Notes under the pieces: model-generated
Database searches by the model: none
What the model was told of the DNA's origin: nothing
What the model saw: only the letters and a program-made list of their open reading frames with translations
Program-made: the position numbers and the translations under genes
Origin: CAVYXZ01 sp965223835
Lineage (GTDB): Bacteria; Chloroflexota; Anaerolineae; Aggregatilineales; Phototrophicaceae
Assembly (NCBI GenBank): GCA_965223835.1
Contig: CBDCXQ010000001.1
Coordinates: forward strand, 186,001 to 250,000
DNA length: 64,000 bases
Direction of reading: 5' to 3'
Shown: one piece after another, positions 1 to 9,700 of the stretch
How the letters are laid out: each line of letters opens with the position of its first letter
Numbering within the stretch: position 1 is the stretch's first letter

Positions 1-90
1 GGTGTAATGCATGGCGGCGAACATGCAATAGCGAAAGTGAACAATCGTCGGCACATCGGCCAGCGTTGCGACACGGATGCGATAGGTCAT
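1..90 (-). CDS. GNAT-type N-acetyltransferase, N-terminal fragment (runs off window)
   Basis: Only the first 30 codons lie in the window, reading from an ATG at 88-90 toward position 1. The encoded start, MTYRIRVATLADVPTIVHF, has the basic first strand followed by an A-x-x-x-D-x-P segment and an amphipathic helix. This is how GNAT acetyltransferases usually begin (strand 1, then the 'RxAtxxDxxxI' motif). A good ribosome binding site, AGGAG, sits 8 bases upstream of the ATG on the minus strand. The gene is divergent from citrate synthase across about 190 bases. The acceptor substrate cannot be guessed because the acetyl-CoA-binding motif A is outside the window. The call rests on a short N-terminus and is moderate. 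Confidence 0.6.
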   Translation of the reverse strand, partial: MTYRIRVATLADVPTIVHFRYCMFAAMHYT

Positions 91-282
91 CAGGGAATCT
101 CCTGGGCTTTGGTTGCTGATTTCAATCTAATCGCCTGCCGATTGACCGTCAAGCACAGCTTATAACCGCTGCCAACGCGTGTCATTTATCATACCCAATT
201 GGTGTCAGACGTTCCCACCCTGAATAGGTTAGAATAGAAGCAACTCAACTTAGGTACACTTTTATTTAAGGATAGAGACGCT

Positions 283-1557
283 ATGGCTACTGCTAAACTC
301 ATTTTGAACGAAAACGAATACGAATTTCCCGTTGTCGAAGGCAGTGAGGGCGAGGTTGGGATTGACTTCACGAAGCTGCGGGCGCAAACCAGCGCGATCA
401 GCCTTGACCCCGGTTATGGCAACACCGGGTCATGTTTCAGCGAGATTACGTTTATTGATGGTGAACAGGGCATTTTGCGTTATCGGGGCTACCCGATTGA
501 GCAACTCGCCGAGAAATCCAGCTTTGTCGAGGTCTGTTACCTGCTGGTCTATGGTGATTTGCCCACTGAGACTGAACTCAACGAGTTTAAGCATAAACTG
601 ACTTATCATACGTTGATTCACGAGGACATGAAAAAGTTCTTTGAGGGGTATCCGCCTGCTGCCCACCCGATGGCAATTATGTCGGCAATGGCGGTATCGC
701 TGTCAGCCTATTACCCGGAATTCGTCGATCCTGACATTGTGGATCTGAATATCATCCGACTGCTGGCGAAGATCAAGACGATTGCCGCATTTGCGTACAA
801 GAAATCTATTGGTCAGCCCTATGTCTACCCGCGCAACGACCTGGACTACACAGCGGATTTCCTGCACATGATGTTCGCGGTGCCGTCCGAGTCTTATAAA
901 ATTTCGCCGGTGCTAACCCGGGCGCTGGACCTGTTGTTGATTTTGCACGGGGATCACGAGCAGAATTGCAGTACATCCACGGTGCGTATGGTCGGCAGCA
1001 GTCAGGCTAACCTGTTCGCTTCAATTGGTTCGGGTATTTCGGCGCTGTGGGGACCGCTGCACGGGGGTGCTAATCAGGCGGTGATTAACATGCTGGAGAT
1101 GATTCGCGATGATGGTGGCGATTATCAGAAGTATATGAACATGGCGAAAGATCGGGATTCTGGCTTCCGGTTGATGGGCTTCGGCCATCGCGTGTACAAG
1201 AACTTTGACCCTCGTGCCACCATTCTGAAAGGCGCGGCGGATGATGTGCTGAATGAACTGGGCGTTACCGACCCGCTGCTGGACATCGCCAAGAATCTGG
1301 AAGACATCGCGCTCAATGATGATTACTTTGTCGAGCGCAAGTTGTATCCCAATGTCGATTTTTACAGCGGAATCATCTACCGGGCGATGGGCATCCCGAC
1401 CAACATGTTCACGGTCATGTTCACGCTAGGCCGTTTGCCGGGGTGGATTGCGCAGTGGAAAGAAATGCGCGACGATTCGTCCACGCGCATCAGCCGTCCG
1501 CGTCAGATTTACACCGGCGCGAACGCCCGCGACTATACCGCAGTGGCGCAGCGTTAG
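283..1557 (+). CDS. gltA: Citrate synthase
   Basis: Condenses oxaloacetate and acetyl-CoA to citrate, the entry step of the TCA cycle, in the cytoplasm. The 424 residues match the usual length of the hexameric or type II family. Visible signatures are HGDHEQNCSTSTVR (first catalytic histidine region), GPLHGGANQAV with the active-site histidine, and GFGHRVYKNFDPRA, which carries the citrate-binding histidine and arginine. A C-terminal R-x-S-R-P-R-Q-x-Y-T-G segment is typical of the family end. The ATG follows a purine-rich stretch (AAGGATAGAG) at normal spacing. It is monocistronic: the upstream gene is divergent, the downstream gene convergent, and a hairpin follows the stop. The enzymes called 2-methylcitrate synthase are close relatives, but no prp neighbours are present. 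Confidence 0.96.
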   Translation: MATAKLILNENEYEFPVVEGSEGEVGIDFTKLRAQTSAISLDPGYGNTGSCFSEITFIDGEQGILRYRGYPIEQLAEKSSFVEVCYLLVYGDLPTETELNEFKHKLTYHTLIHEDMKKFFEGYPPAAHPMAIMSAMAVSLSAYYPEFVDPDIVDLNIIRLLAKIKTIAAFAYKKSIGQPYVYPRNDLDYTADFLHMMFAVPSESYKISPVLTRALDLLLILHGDHEQNCSTSTVRMVGSSQANLFASIGSGISALWGPLHGGANQAVINMLEMIRDDGGDYQKYMNMAKDRDSGFRLMGFGHRVYKNFDPRATILKGAADDVLNELGVTDPLLDIAKNLEDIALNDDYFVERKLYPNVDFYSGIIYRAMGIPTNMFTVMFTLGRLPGWIAQWKEMRDDSSTRISRPRQIYTGANARDYTAVAQR

Positions 1558-1572
1558 GCATTCATGTTTGGC

Positions 1573-1603
1573 ATAGGGGCACTTCGATGCATGGTGCCCC
1601 TAT
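1573..1603 (+). terminator. Hairpin terminator after citrate synthase
   Basis: A perfect 10-bp inverted repeat (ATAGGGGCAC and GTGCCCCTAT) with an 11-base loop starts 15 bases after the gltA stop and is followed by a weak T-rich stretch (TCTTACTT). It lies between convergent genes, so it may serve both directions. The GGGGC core also resembles other palindromic repeats in the window, so it could be a repeat remnant used as a terminator. Confidence 0.55.
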
Positions 1604-1610
1604 TCTTACT

Positions 1611-1700
1611 TCACTCATCTTAAGCATTTGAGCCGAAAATCGTAGGGGCGACTCGCCGGGTCGCACCCTACAACCTGGATTGCTTGCGTAACATCAGTTA
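1611..1700 (+). repeat. MITE-like intergenic element, copy 1
   Basis: This 90-bp stretch is almost identical (I count 5 mismatches) to the reverse complement of 51969-52058. Its ends are imperfect inverted repeats built on the core TTACGCA/TGCGTAA (TTAAGCA at this copy's left end). The centre holds GTAGGGGCGACTC facing GTCGCACCCTAC, a second, inner palindrome. It has no coding capacity. It ends 5 bases before the stop codon of the gene at 1706. Structure and dispersion suggest a miniature, non-autonomous mobile repeat or REP-type element. Confidence 0.8.
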
Positions 1701-1705
1701 CTTCA

Positions 1706-1975
1706 TTAATCAACAATATGCCCGCCGGCATCAGCTTTTTCTAACACAGCCTCAATTGTGGCAACGAGTTCGCGGGCAGCATCAACGCTAAGTTCAACTG
1801 CAACCCGCGCGCCGGGACCCTGCGCTTCGTTCACGAAGTCAATATTGAGCGCGTGTTCCAGCGGGGCGTTAAACGGATGGTCATAGGATACATTGGCTTC
1901 CTTTAAGACGAACCAGCCATCCCGCCCTTTACCGCTGCCCTCGATTTTAATTTGTTCCGCAATCATCGTACACAT
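1706..1975 (-). CDS. Small conserved protein, DUF6295-like
   Basis: An 89-residue protein that I recognise only as a small conserved family (DUF6295-like by memory of its MCTMIAEQIKIEGSGKGRDG start). It has no signal peptide or membrane segment. It contains a WF-x-x-x-x-A-x-V-S-Y-D-H-P-F segment and ends in an alanine/glutamate-rich helix. The ATG has a strong AAGGAGA site 7 bases upstream. It lies 33 bases downstream of the dienelactone hydrolase gene on the same strand, so the two are probably one transcript. That suggests a shared, unknown role, perhaps binding the same small molecule. No catalytic motif is visible. Confidence 0.75.
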   Translation of the reverse strand: MCTMIAEQIKIEGSGKGRDGWFVLKEANVSYDHPFNAPLEHALNIDFVNEAQGPGARVAVELSVDAARELVATIEAVLEKADAGGHIVD

Positions 1976-2008
1976 TGCATGTCTCCTTAAATCAATATTC
2001 TCAAGGTT

Positions 2009-2773
2009 TTAGTCCACTGATTTGAGATGTTTTTCCAGAAATGCAAATACTTTCTGCCAGCCATCGACCGCCTGTTCCTGGCGATAGCTGGGGCGATGGT
2101 GATAAAAGAACCCGTGCCCGGCGTCATCATAGCGATGAAATTCATAATTTTTGCCATGCTGCTTGAGTGCCGCTTCATGCTGGTCGACTTGTTCGGCAGT
2201 TGGGCTATGATCGTCATCGCCGAAAATGCCCAGAATTGGACAAGCAAGATCTGCCGTATAGTCGATAGGGCTAACCGGGTATTTTGGGGTTAGGTCCTCC
2301 GGGTTCATCACCACGCGCCCGCCCCAACAATCGACAACGGCGTCAAAACCCGGTACACGGCAACCCGCCAGAAAGGCCTGGCGTCCCCCGGAACAAGTGC
2401 CGAAGATGCCAACTTTGCCGTTCACATAGGGCAGGGAGCGTAAATGGTGCATGGCCCCTGCCAGATCGCCCAGCACCTGATCGTCGGCTACCCCGCCCTC
2501 AGCTCGCACTTTAGCGGCGACATCTTCGGGGGTGCCGTGACCAGCGCGAAAGTAGAGGTTGGGTGACAAGGCAGCATAGCCATAATGGGCAAATTTTCGG
2601 GTTGCTTCCCGATACCATTCATCCCAGCCGGGCATGTGGTGAATGATGACCATCCCTGGAAATGGCCCTGGACCTAATGGCCGCGCAAAGTAGGCGTTAA
2701 TGGTTTCATGATTCGCTCCCTGATGCGTGATGGTTTCGGCAATCAGGCCTTCATACATATCTGTTTGGTACAC
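2009..2773 (-). CDS. Dienelactone hydrolase family alpha/beta hydrolase
   Basis: A 254-residue cytoplasmic alpha/beta hydrolase. The nucleophile elbow is GTCSGG with Cys127, as in carboxymethylenebutenolidase rather than the serine lipases. The acid is in GDDD (about residues 185-188) and the general base is His220 in AGHGFF. The HHMPGWDEW segment near residue 45 supplies the oxyanion-hole loop typical of the family. The start is GTG, with AGGAGC 6 bases upstream. It is the first gene of a two-gene transcript with the small protein at 1706. Family members hydrolyse dienelactones and other cyclic esters. No aromatic-degradation neighbours exist here, so the true substrate is open. Confidence 0.9.
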   Translation of the reverse strand: MYQTDMYEGLIAETITHQGANHETINAYFARPLGPGPFPGMVIIHHMPGWDEWYREATRKFAHYGYAALSPNLYFRAGHGTPEDVAAKVRAEGGVADDQVLGDLAGAMHHLRSLPYVNGKVGIFGTCSGGRQAFLAGCRVPGFDAVVDCWGGRVVMNPEDLTPKYPVSPIDYTADLACPILGIFGDDDHSPTAEQVDQHEAALKQHGKNYEFHRYDDAGHGFFYHHRPSYRQEQAVDGWQKVFAFLEKHLKSVD

Positions 2774-2879
2774 AGGACGCTCCTTTACAATAGCAACTCA
2801 ACCTGCGCTGCTTACAATCAGGCTTAAAAGACCCAATAAATCATATTCTGTCAAATTTTGTGCAGATATAGGCTAATGC

Positions 2880-3227
2880 TTACAGGGGAATATAGTTGAC
2901 CAGGTTTTCAAAATCCGCTGCGACACCAGCCCCAATCATTATTGCAAGTTCGTCGATTGCTTGACCAATTGGGGTACTGCGTTTGACCTCAATAACACCT
3001 GGCATCGGCAGTCCAACTCGCACCCGCTCATATACAAAACCAGGTATGGTCCTGACATCGTGGGTGATGAGAATCCGTCCCTCATTAGCCAGCCAATCGA
3101 GTAATTCAGGGTCAGGTGATTGAACCATATAGGTATCTTGCACTCGGATAATATCAAGATCAGTAAGACGCGCACGAATGCCGTCCAATATATCACCATC
3201 GAAATTCTTGTCCGCTGCAAAGCGAAT
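2880..3227 (-). CDS. DUF5615-type PIN-like protein (putative toxin), apparent ATT start
   Basis: A 115-codon frame resembling DUF5615 PIN-like proteins, the usual partners of DUF433 antitoxins. The family N-terminus RFAADKNFDGDIL is present in frame just before the internal TTG at 3188, and it holds the first acidic residues of the presumed metal site. ITHDVRT (strand plus second Asp) and the conserved P-M-P-G-V-I-E-V segment follow. To include the N-terminus, translation must begin at ATT (3225-3227), which overlaps the antitoxin stop as TAATT where a TAATG would be expected. No ATG, GTG or TTG lies between the in-frame stop and that point. Either a rare ATT start is used by coupling, or a mutation removed the start and the gene is silent or truncated to TTG at 3188. 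Confidence 0.7.
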   Translation of the reverse strand: MRFAADKNFDGDILDGIRARLTDLDIIRVQDTYMVQSPDPELLDWLANEGRILITHDVRTIPGFVYERVRVGLPMPGVIEVKRSTPIGQAIDELAIMIGAGVAADFENLVNYIPL

Positions 3228-3580
3228 TACTGGCTTTCATTCTTATGTTTTTCGGCCAAAAGTCTGCGGAAATGTTTTAAGCGGGCCTTATGTTCTGGCG
3301 GATAATTGGCCTCGATTTCCTGCCGGATGTGTTCATCTTCGGCATCGCGTTGTTCCAAATAGGCATCGACTTCAGCCCGATTCGCCAGATAATAAGCGAT
3401 CACCGCGTAAACATCCGTCAGCGGAATGGTCGGAAAGGCACGATGGATGGCTTCGGGACGATTGCCCTGCGTGTAGCGGGCGATCAGAACATCCAGCGTG
3501 ACCCGCGTGTTGCTGATGCGAATGGCACCCTGTTCATCAGTCTTCATCGGCAACGTGATGGATTCAGGTAGATGAATCAT
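3227..3580 (-). CDS. DUF433 domain protein (putative antitoxin)
   Basis: A 117-residue protein with the DUF433 pattern: an I-R-I-S-N-T-R-V-T strand, L-I-A-R-Y-x-x-G-x-x-P-E-x-I helix, F-P-x-I-P-L-x-D-V-Y turn-helix, and a helix ending in V-D-A-Y-L. These are small winged-helix-like DNA-binding domains. I place the start at ATG 3578-3580 because AGAGG lies 8 bases upstream; an in-frame start 15 codons earlier lacks a site. The C-terminal 35 residues are charged and helical, beyond the usual domain. The stop overlaps the start region of the PIN-like gene, as expected for a translationally coupled pair. By family knowledge it would neutralise the partner and repress the operon. Confidence 0.8.
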   Translation of the reverse strand: MIHLPESITLPMKTDEQGAIRISNTRVTLDVLIARYTQGNRPEAIHRAFPTIPLTDVYAVIAYYLANRAEVDAYLEQRDAEDEHIRQEIEANYPPEHKARLKHFRRLLAEKHKNESQ

Positions 3581-3669
3581 CGGACAACCTCTTGAAATGA
3601 CATTTTTACAATGATTATACAACATGCATAACAGTCACATCGGGACTGCGTTATGAAGTCGTTTTCTTT

Positions 3670-3699
3670 TTGGCGTGCCCTTCGCTTTCAATGTATGAT
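3670..3699 (+). promoter_or_regulatory. Candidate promoter for the giant kinase gene
   Basis: TTGGCG (3670-3675), an 18-base spacer and TATGAT (3694-3699) resemble a vegetative promoter. Transcription would begin near 3706, leaving a leader of about 35 bases before the ATG at 3741. This is pattern recognition only; the -35 match is partial. Confidence 0.35.
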
Positions 3700-3740
3700 T
3701 AAAATTGACATTGTTGCAACGGCAAATTACCGGGCTGAAC

Positions 3741-6700
3741 ATGACTACAACCTTAGAAGGTCAAACAATCAAAGGCTATGAACTCCTGGACCGTCTGGGA
3801 GGTGGTGGCTTTGGTGAGGTCTATCGCGCACAGCAATCGTTGTTGAAGCGTGAAGTCGCCATCAAAGTGATTTTGCCGCAACATGCCAATCAGCCCGAGT
3901 TTATCCGTCGTTTTGAGATCGAAGCCGAACTGGTTGCGCGGCTGGAGCATCCGTTCATTGTGCCCCTGTTTGATTACTGGCGTGATGCTGACGGCGCGTT
4001 TCTGGTGATGCGGATGTTGCGGGGCGGCAGCCTGGAAGATTTGATTGACAGCGGCCCGCTGGATGTCAAACTCATTACGCAGATACTGGACCAGATTGCC
4101 GGGGCGTTGAGTGTGGCGCATCGCAATGGCGTCGTGCATCGTGATCTGAAGCCGGCCAATATTCTCCTGGATGAGGACCAAAACGCTTACCTGGCGGACT
4201 TTGGGATTGCCAAAGATCTGGGTGGTTCGACTTCATCGCAGACGATGGAAGGATTGCTGACCCCCAATTACGCTGCGCCCGAACAATTTCGCGGCGAGGA
4301 GATCAGCCCCCGAACTGATTTGTATAACCTGGGCCTGATGCTGTATGAGATGCTCACCGGCCAGCCACCCTTCTCCGGGACGCTCCATGAAGTCATTTTC
4401 AAACATGTCAGTGAGCCGCTGCCCTCGCTAGTCGAGATGCAACTGGGTTTTCCGCCGTCGCTGGATACCGTATTGCAACGGGCCACTGACAAAGACCCGG
4501 ATCAACGCTATCCCAACGCGTTGGCATTAGCCGCTGCGTTTAAAAGTGCATTGGCAAGCGCTGACCTGATCGATACGGAAACATCGCCTCAACTTCATGA
4601 ATCCACCGAGCTACTGGATGCCATCACGATTGTCGAAGACACGGCAAAGCTCGAAAATCCCTACAAAGGGCTGCGGGCGTTTCGTGAAGGCGATGCCGAC
4701 GATTTCTTTGGGCGTGATGATTTAACGCGACGGCTTTTGGGACGGCTGGATGTCAACAATGGTGGGCACCCCTTCCTGGCCGTCGTCGGTCCCAGCGGCA
4801 GTGGTAAATCGAGCGTGGTCAAAGCGGGCCTGTTGCCCCGATTGCGCCAGGGGGCATTGCCGACTTCGGATACGTGGTTCCTCACCGAGATGTTCCCCGG
4901 TGCGCAACCCATGGCCGAACTGGAAGCGGCGCTGTTGCGGGTGGCGATTAATCCCCCGGCCAGTCTGATTCAACAACTTGAAGAAGATGAACGAGGGTTG
5001 CTGCGGGCGTTGAAACGGATTTTGCCCGAAGAAGAAGATGTTGAACTGGTGCTGGTGATTGACCAGTTTGAGGAACTCTTTACACAGATCGAAAATGAAG
5101 CGGTGCGGGTGCATTTCCTCAACAGCCTGCGGGCGGTCTTGGAAGACCCCAAAGGCCGGATGCGCCTGGTCGTCACCATTCGGGCTGACTTTTATGATCG
5201 CCCGCTGCAATATGAAGCGCTGGGCGAACTGATGCGCCAGCACACCGAGGTGGTGCTGCCGCTCTCGTCGGCGGACCTCGAAAGCGCAATTAGTGGCCCG
5301 GCGGAACGGGCGGGTGTCGCCCTGGAACCTGGCTTGTCCCAGGCGATTATTGATGATGTGGGTGAGCAACCCGGCGCATTGCCGCTGTTGCAATATGCGC
5401 TGACCGAACTGTTCGAACGGCGGCAGGGTCGTCTGTTAACACTGGAAGCCTATACGCAGATTGGTGGCGTTACCGGGGCGCTGGCGCGGCGGGCTGAAGA
5501 ACTCTATGGGAATTTTAATGAGGCATCACGGGCCGCAACCCGGCAGTTGTTCCTGCGGTTGGTCACGCTGGGCGAAGGCACCGAGGATACGCGCCGCCGG
5601 GTTCGCCGGAGCGAGGTGGGGGATGATCCTCAGCTTGATCGCGTGATCGAAGCGTTTGGTCAATACCGCTTACTCACCTTTGATCGGGATCCGCTGACGC
5701 GCGGGCAAACGGTAGAGGTCGCACACGAAGCCTTGATTCGGACGTGGGAGCGACTGCGCGATTGGATTGAGGATAGTCGCGAAGACCTGCGCATTCAGCG
5801 GCGCTTAACGGCAGCGGCGGCTGAATGGGACGCGTCGGGTCGCAACCCGGACTTTCTGGCGTCGGGTGCGCGTTTGACTCAATTTGAAGAGTGGAGCCAG
5901 AACACAGCGCTGACGCTCAACCAGGACGAGCGGGCCTATCTCGACATCAGTATTGAAGAAGAGGCGGCGCGGCGCGAACGTGATGAACGCATCGCGCGGC
6001 GGGTGCAAAATCTGGGTCGGGCAACGGCGATTCTGATCGTCATGATCGTCATCGCGGTGATTGCGACGATTGTCGTGTTAAATCTGGCCTCAACCGCGCA
6101 AAGTCGCGCCAATGAAGCCCAAACGCAGGTGGCGCTGGCCGGTGAAACACTCACCCCCGCGCAGGCCACGCTCAGTGTCGCTCAGGAAGTAGCCGATGCC
6201 GCTCGTGCGCAGGCCGACGAAGCGCAAGCGTTGGCTGAAGTCGCTCAGCTTCAATTAGATAATGTTGGTCAGACCCTGACCCCGGCGCAGGGAACGGCTG
6301 TCGCTGCGCAGCAGGTCGTTGATGAGGCGCAGGCGCAGGCTGGCACTGCCCAGGCCGAAGCACTGGTCGTTCAGGAAACTTCACAGGCGCTGGTTGATAA
6401 TGTGGGTGCGACCTTAACCCCGGCCCAGGGTACGGTATCGGCAGCCCAGGATGCGGCGCTAGATGCTCAGAATCAGGCAGGCATTGCCCAGGCGAATGCG
6501 CTGGCAATTCAGGCCACCGCCGATGCCCAGGCGGCTGCGGTTGACGCGACCCTCACCCCACAGCAGGCGACGGTGATCGCGGCGGATGCGCTGGCCGGTA
6601 CAGCAGTGGTTGAGGCGCGACAGGCTGAAGCGGCAGCCGTTGCAGCGGATATTCAGGCCGGGACCGCACAAGCCAATGCGACCCTGGCTCAGGATCTTAT

Positions 6701-9700
6701 TGAAGGGATTGGGGCCACGTTGACTCCGCAGCAAGCCACGATTGCCGCCGCACAGGGAGCAGCCGCAGAAGCTGATTCGCTGGCAGCAACGGCCCAGCGG
6801 CAGGTGGCGGCGGTGGGCGCGACGCTGACTCCACAACAAGCGACGATTGCAGCGGCGGGTGTGCTGGCGGGAACGGCCCAGGCCCAGGCGGAAAATGCTC
6901 AACGGGTCGCTGCGGCAGCGGATTCACTGGCCGGAACCGCTCAGGCGCAGGTTGAAGGCATTGGCGCGACGCTGACCCCGCAGCAGGCGACGATTGCGGC
7001 GGCACAGGGCGCAGCGGCTGCTGCCAATAATCAGGCCGCGACGGCTGAGGCAGCGGGGCAACTTGCCCAGATTCAAGCCTTAGCTGATCAAGCGACGGCG
7101 CGGTCACAGGCACAATCGATTCAGGCCACGGCCGATGCCCAGGCGGCGGCCATCGCCGCGACCTTAACCCCACAACAAGCCACGATCGTGGCGGCGGGTG
7201 CGCTGGCGGGCACTGCGATTGCGGACGCCGAAGTTGCGCAAATATCAGCGGATCAGGCCAATAATCAGGCGGCGACGGCGGTGGCCGATGCCCAACAGGT
7301 GCAGGTGCAGGCCCAGGCCGACCAGGCGACTGCTCAGGCGCAGGTCGAAGGGATTGGCGCAACGTTGACTCCGCAACAGGCGACGATTGCAGCGGCGCAG
7401 GGCGCGGCAGCCGCAGCCGATTCACTGGCAGCAACGGCGCAGGCCCAGGCGATTCTGGCCCAACAGCAGATCGACAGCGTAGGGCAGACCTTGACCCCGC
7501 AACAAGCCACGATCGTCGCGGCAGACTCGGTGGCGGCGACGGCACAGGCTGAAGCGCGGGACGCTCAGGACTCAGCAGATCAGGCCAATAATCAGGCGGG
7601 AACCGCCGTTGCTGAAGCGCGTGGCATTCAGATTCAGGCGCTGGCCGATCAAGCTACGGCGCGGTCACAGGTCGAAACGGTGGGTGAAACCCTCACGCCA
7701 CAGCAGGCGACAGTGGATGCGGCTCAATTGCAAATTGCCGAAGTTGGTCAGACGTTAACGCCCCAGCAAGCAACGGCGGATGCTGCCTTAGCGGTTGTCA
7801 TTACGGCAGATGCGCTGGCCGGGACCGCCAATGCGCAGCTTGAGGGCATTGGGGCGACTCTCACCCCACAGGCCGCCACGATTGCGGCTGCCCAAGCGCA
7901 GGTGGAAAGGGTTGGTGAAACGCTGACCCCGGTGCAAGGAACCGTTGTTGCGGCGCGGTCCGAGGCAGATAGTATATCGTTGGCCGTGAGTGCCGAAACC
8001 GCGCTGGACAATGGCAATTATGATCTTGGCCTGGCGTTGATTCTGGAAGCCATTCGTCTGAATCCGCAGCTTACGCAGGCGCAGCGGCTATTGAACAATG
8101 TCGCCTTTAGTAGTGCGCGGATGAGCATTGATAATGCGCCGCTGGCGGCCTTCTCGACTAACAATCGTATCCTGCTCACCAGTGATGGCAGTTCGCTGGT
8201 GGCGTGGAATATTGAGGCCCGCGAAGTGGTGGACCAGCTCGAAGGTCACACCGGCCTGATTACGGATATGGCCTTTAGCCCCAATGGTCAGTTCCTGGCA
8301 ACCGCCTCGCAGGACGCAACTGTCATCATCTGGGATGTGAGTCGTTGGCCGGCGGGCGACCGGGCGACGATTGCGCACCAGCTCACGGCGCATGGCGGTG
8401 GGGTGAATGCCGTTGCGTTTAATCCTGAAAGCAGCCGCCTGCTCACCGGTGCCGATGATGCCCAGATTATTAGCTGGGATGTGATTAGTGGCACGGAGAT
8501 CATCCGCTTTAATGCGACCTTCCCGGTCAAGGACCTGCGCTATGCTGAAGGCGGGCGCGATTTCTTCTCTTATGCCGATGCCAGCGGCACGACCATCACC
8601 AGCCTGTGGAACGGCGGCAATGGTAATCGCGTTTATGCGGAAGAACGGCTGGTATTCGAAGAATTTTCGCCCAACATGCGTAATGCCTTCTTTGGTGGTC
8701 TCAACACGCCGTTGCAAATCTACAACGCGGGTAATCGCAGTCTGGTGCGGGAGTTCACGCGCAATTTTAACTGGGTCAATGACACCACCACCGCCGCCGC
8801 TTTCCGTCCGTTCACCGGCGCGGAAGTATTGATCGGTCTGGAAAACACCAACGGCGACAATCGTCTGGTCCTGGCCGATGTTGCCAGCGGTGAGGTGGTC
8901 CGTCAATTCCAGGGCGAGGGCGCCCGCCGGGTAACGGATCTGGCATTTAACGCCGACGGCACACTGGCACTGAGCGCGAATGGTAATTTGTTGGTGTTGT
9001 GGGACGTCGATAAAGGCGCGGAAATCCGTCGCTTGACTGCTCATAACGACCTGATTGACCATGTTGAATTCAGTCCCGATGGCAGCCTGGCGCTTTCGCG
9101 TTCGCGCGATAACAACCTGCGCATCTGGGATATTACGGCGGGTGATGGTGCAGAACAGGCGCGTATTCGCGTTGAAACGCAGATCGCCACTGCCAACTTC
9201 CCCGGCTTCCATCCGATTCGCAATACCGTTTATGCCGGGGTCTGGATTGACATCTTTGAATGGAGTGGCCTCAGCGCCCAGCAGACCAGCCGTGTCTCAA
9301 CCGGGGCGGAGATCAAGAACATGCTTTATCATCCCACGCAGGGTCAGGCGGTGTCTATTTTAGAAAACGTCGCCATCCTGTGGAATCTGGATGCTGGAAC
9401 ACAGGGTCTGGTCAATCGCTTCGGCAATAGCAATGACTTGTTCAATGGTGCTGGTGCCTTTAGTTCCAGCGGTGATTATCTGGTACTGGATGGTCGTAAC
9501 GACCTTTATGTGTATGCGATGGCGACCCAGGACCGCATCCAGAATATCCGTAAACCAGCCCTGGAACCCGGTTACATCGTGACCGCACTGGCGATCACGC
9601 CCGATGGTCAATTTGTCATCGGCGCAACCGGTAATCCTGATGAAGCCGAAGCGCCGGCGGGTGATATTCTGGTGTGGCAGGTGGACAGCGGCCAGGAAGT

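Noticed and set aside
4722..5393. 223-codon antisense frame
   Set aside because: Opposite strand of the STAND NTPase domain, which has intact Walker motifs in the sense frame.
6697..7545. 282-codon antisense Pro/Ser/Arg-rich frame
   Set aside because: It is the complement of the Ala/Gln-rich TLTP repeat region; repeated GC-rich codons keep the other strand open.
6147..7931. CRISPR array
   Set aside because: Repeats are coding, of variable spacing and degenerate; there are no unique spacers or cas genes.
8088..9212. 374-codon antisense open frame within the giant kinase gene
   Set aside because: It mirrors WD40 coding sequence in a stop-poor frame, has no ribosome site and encodes no recognisable domain.
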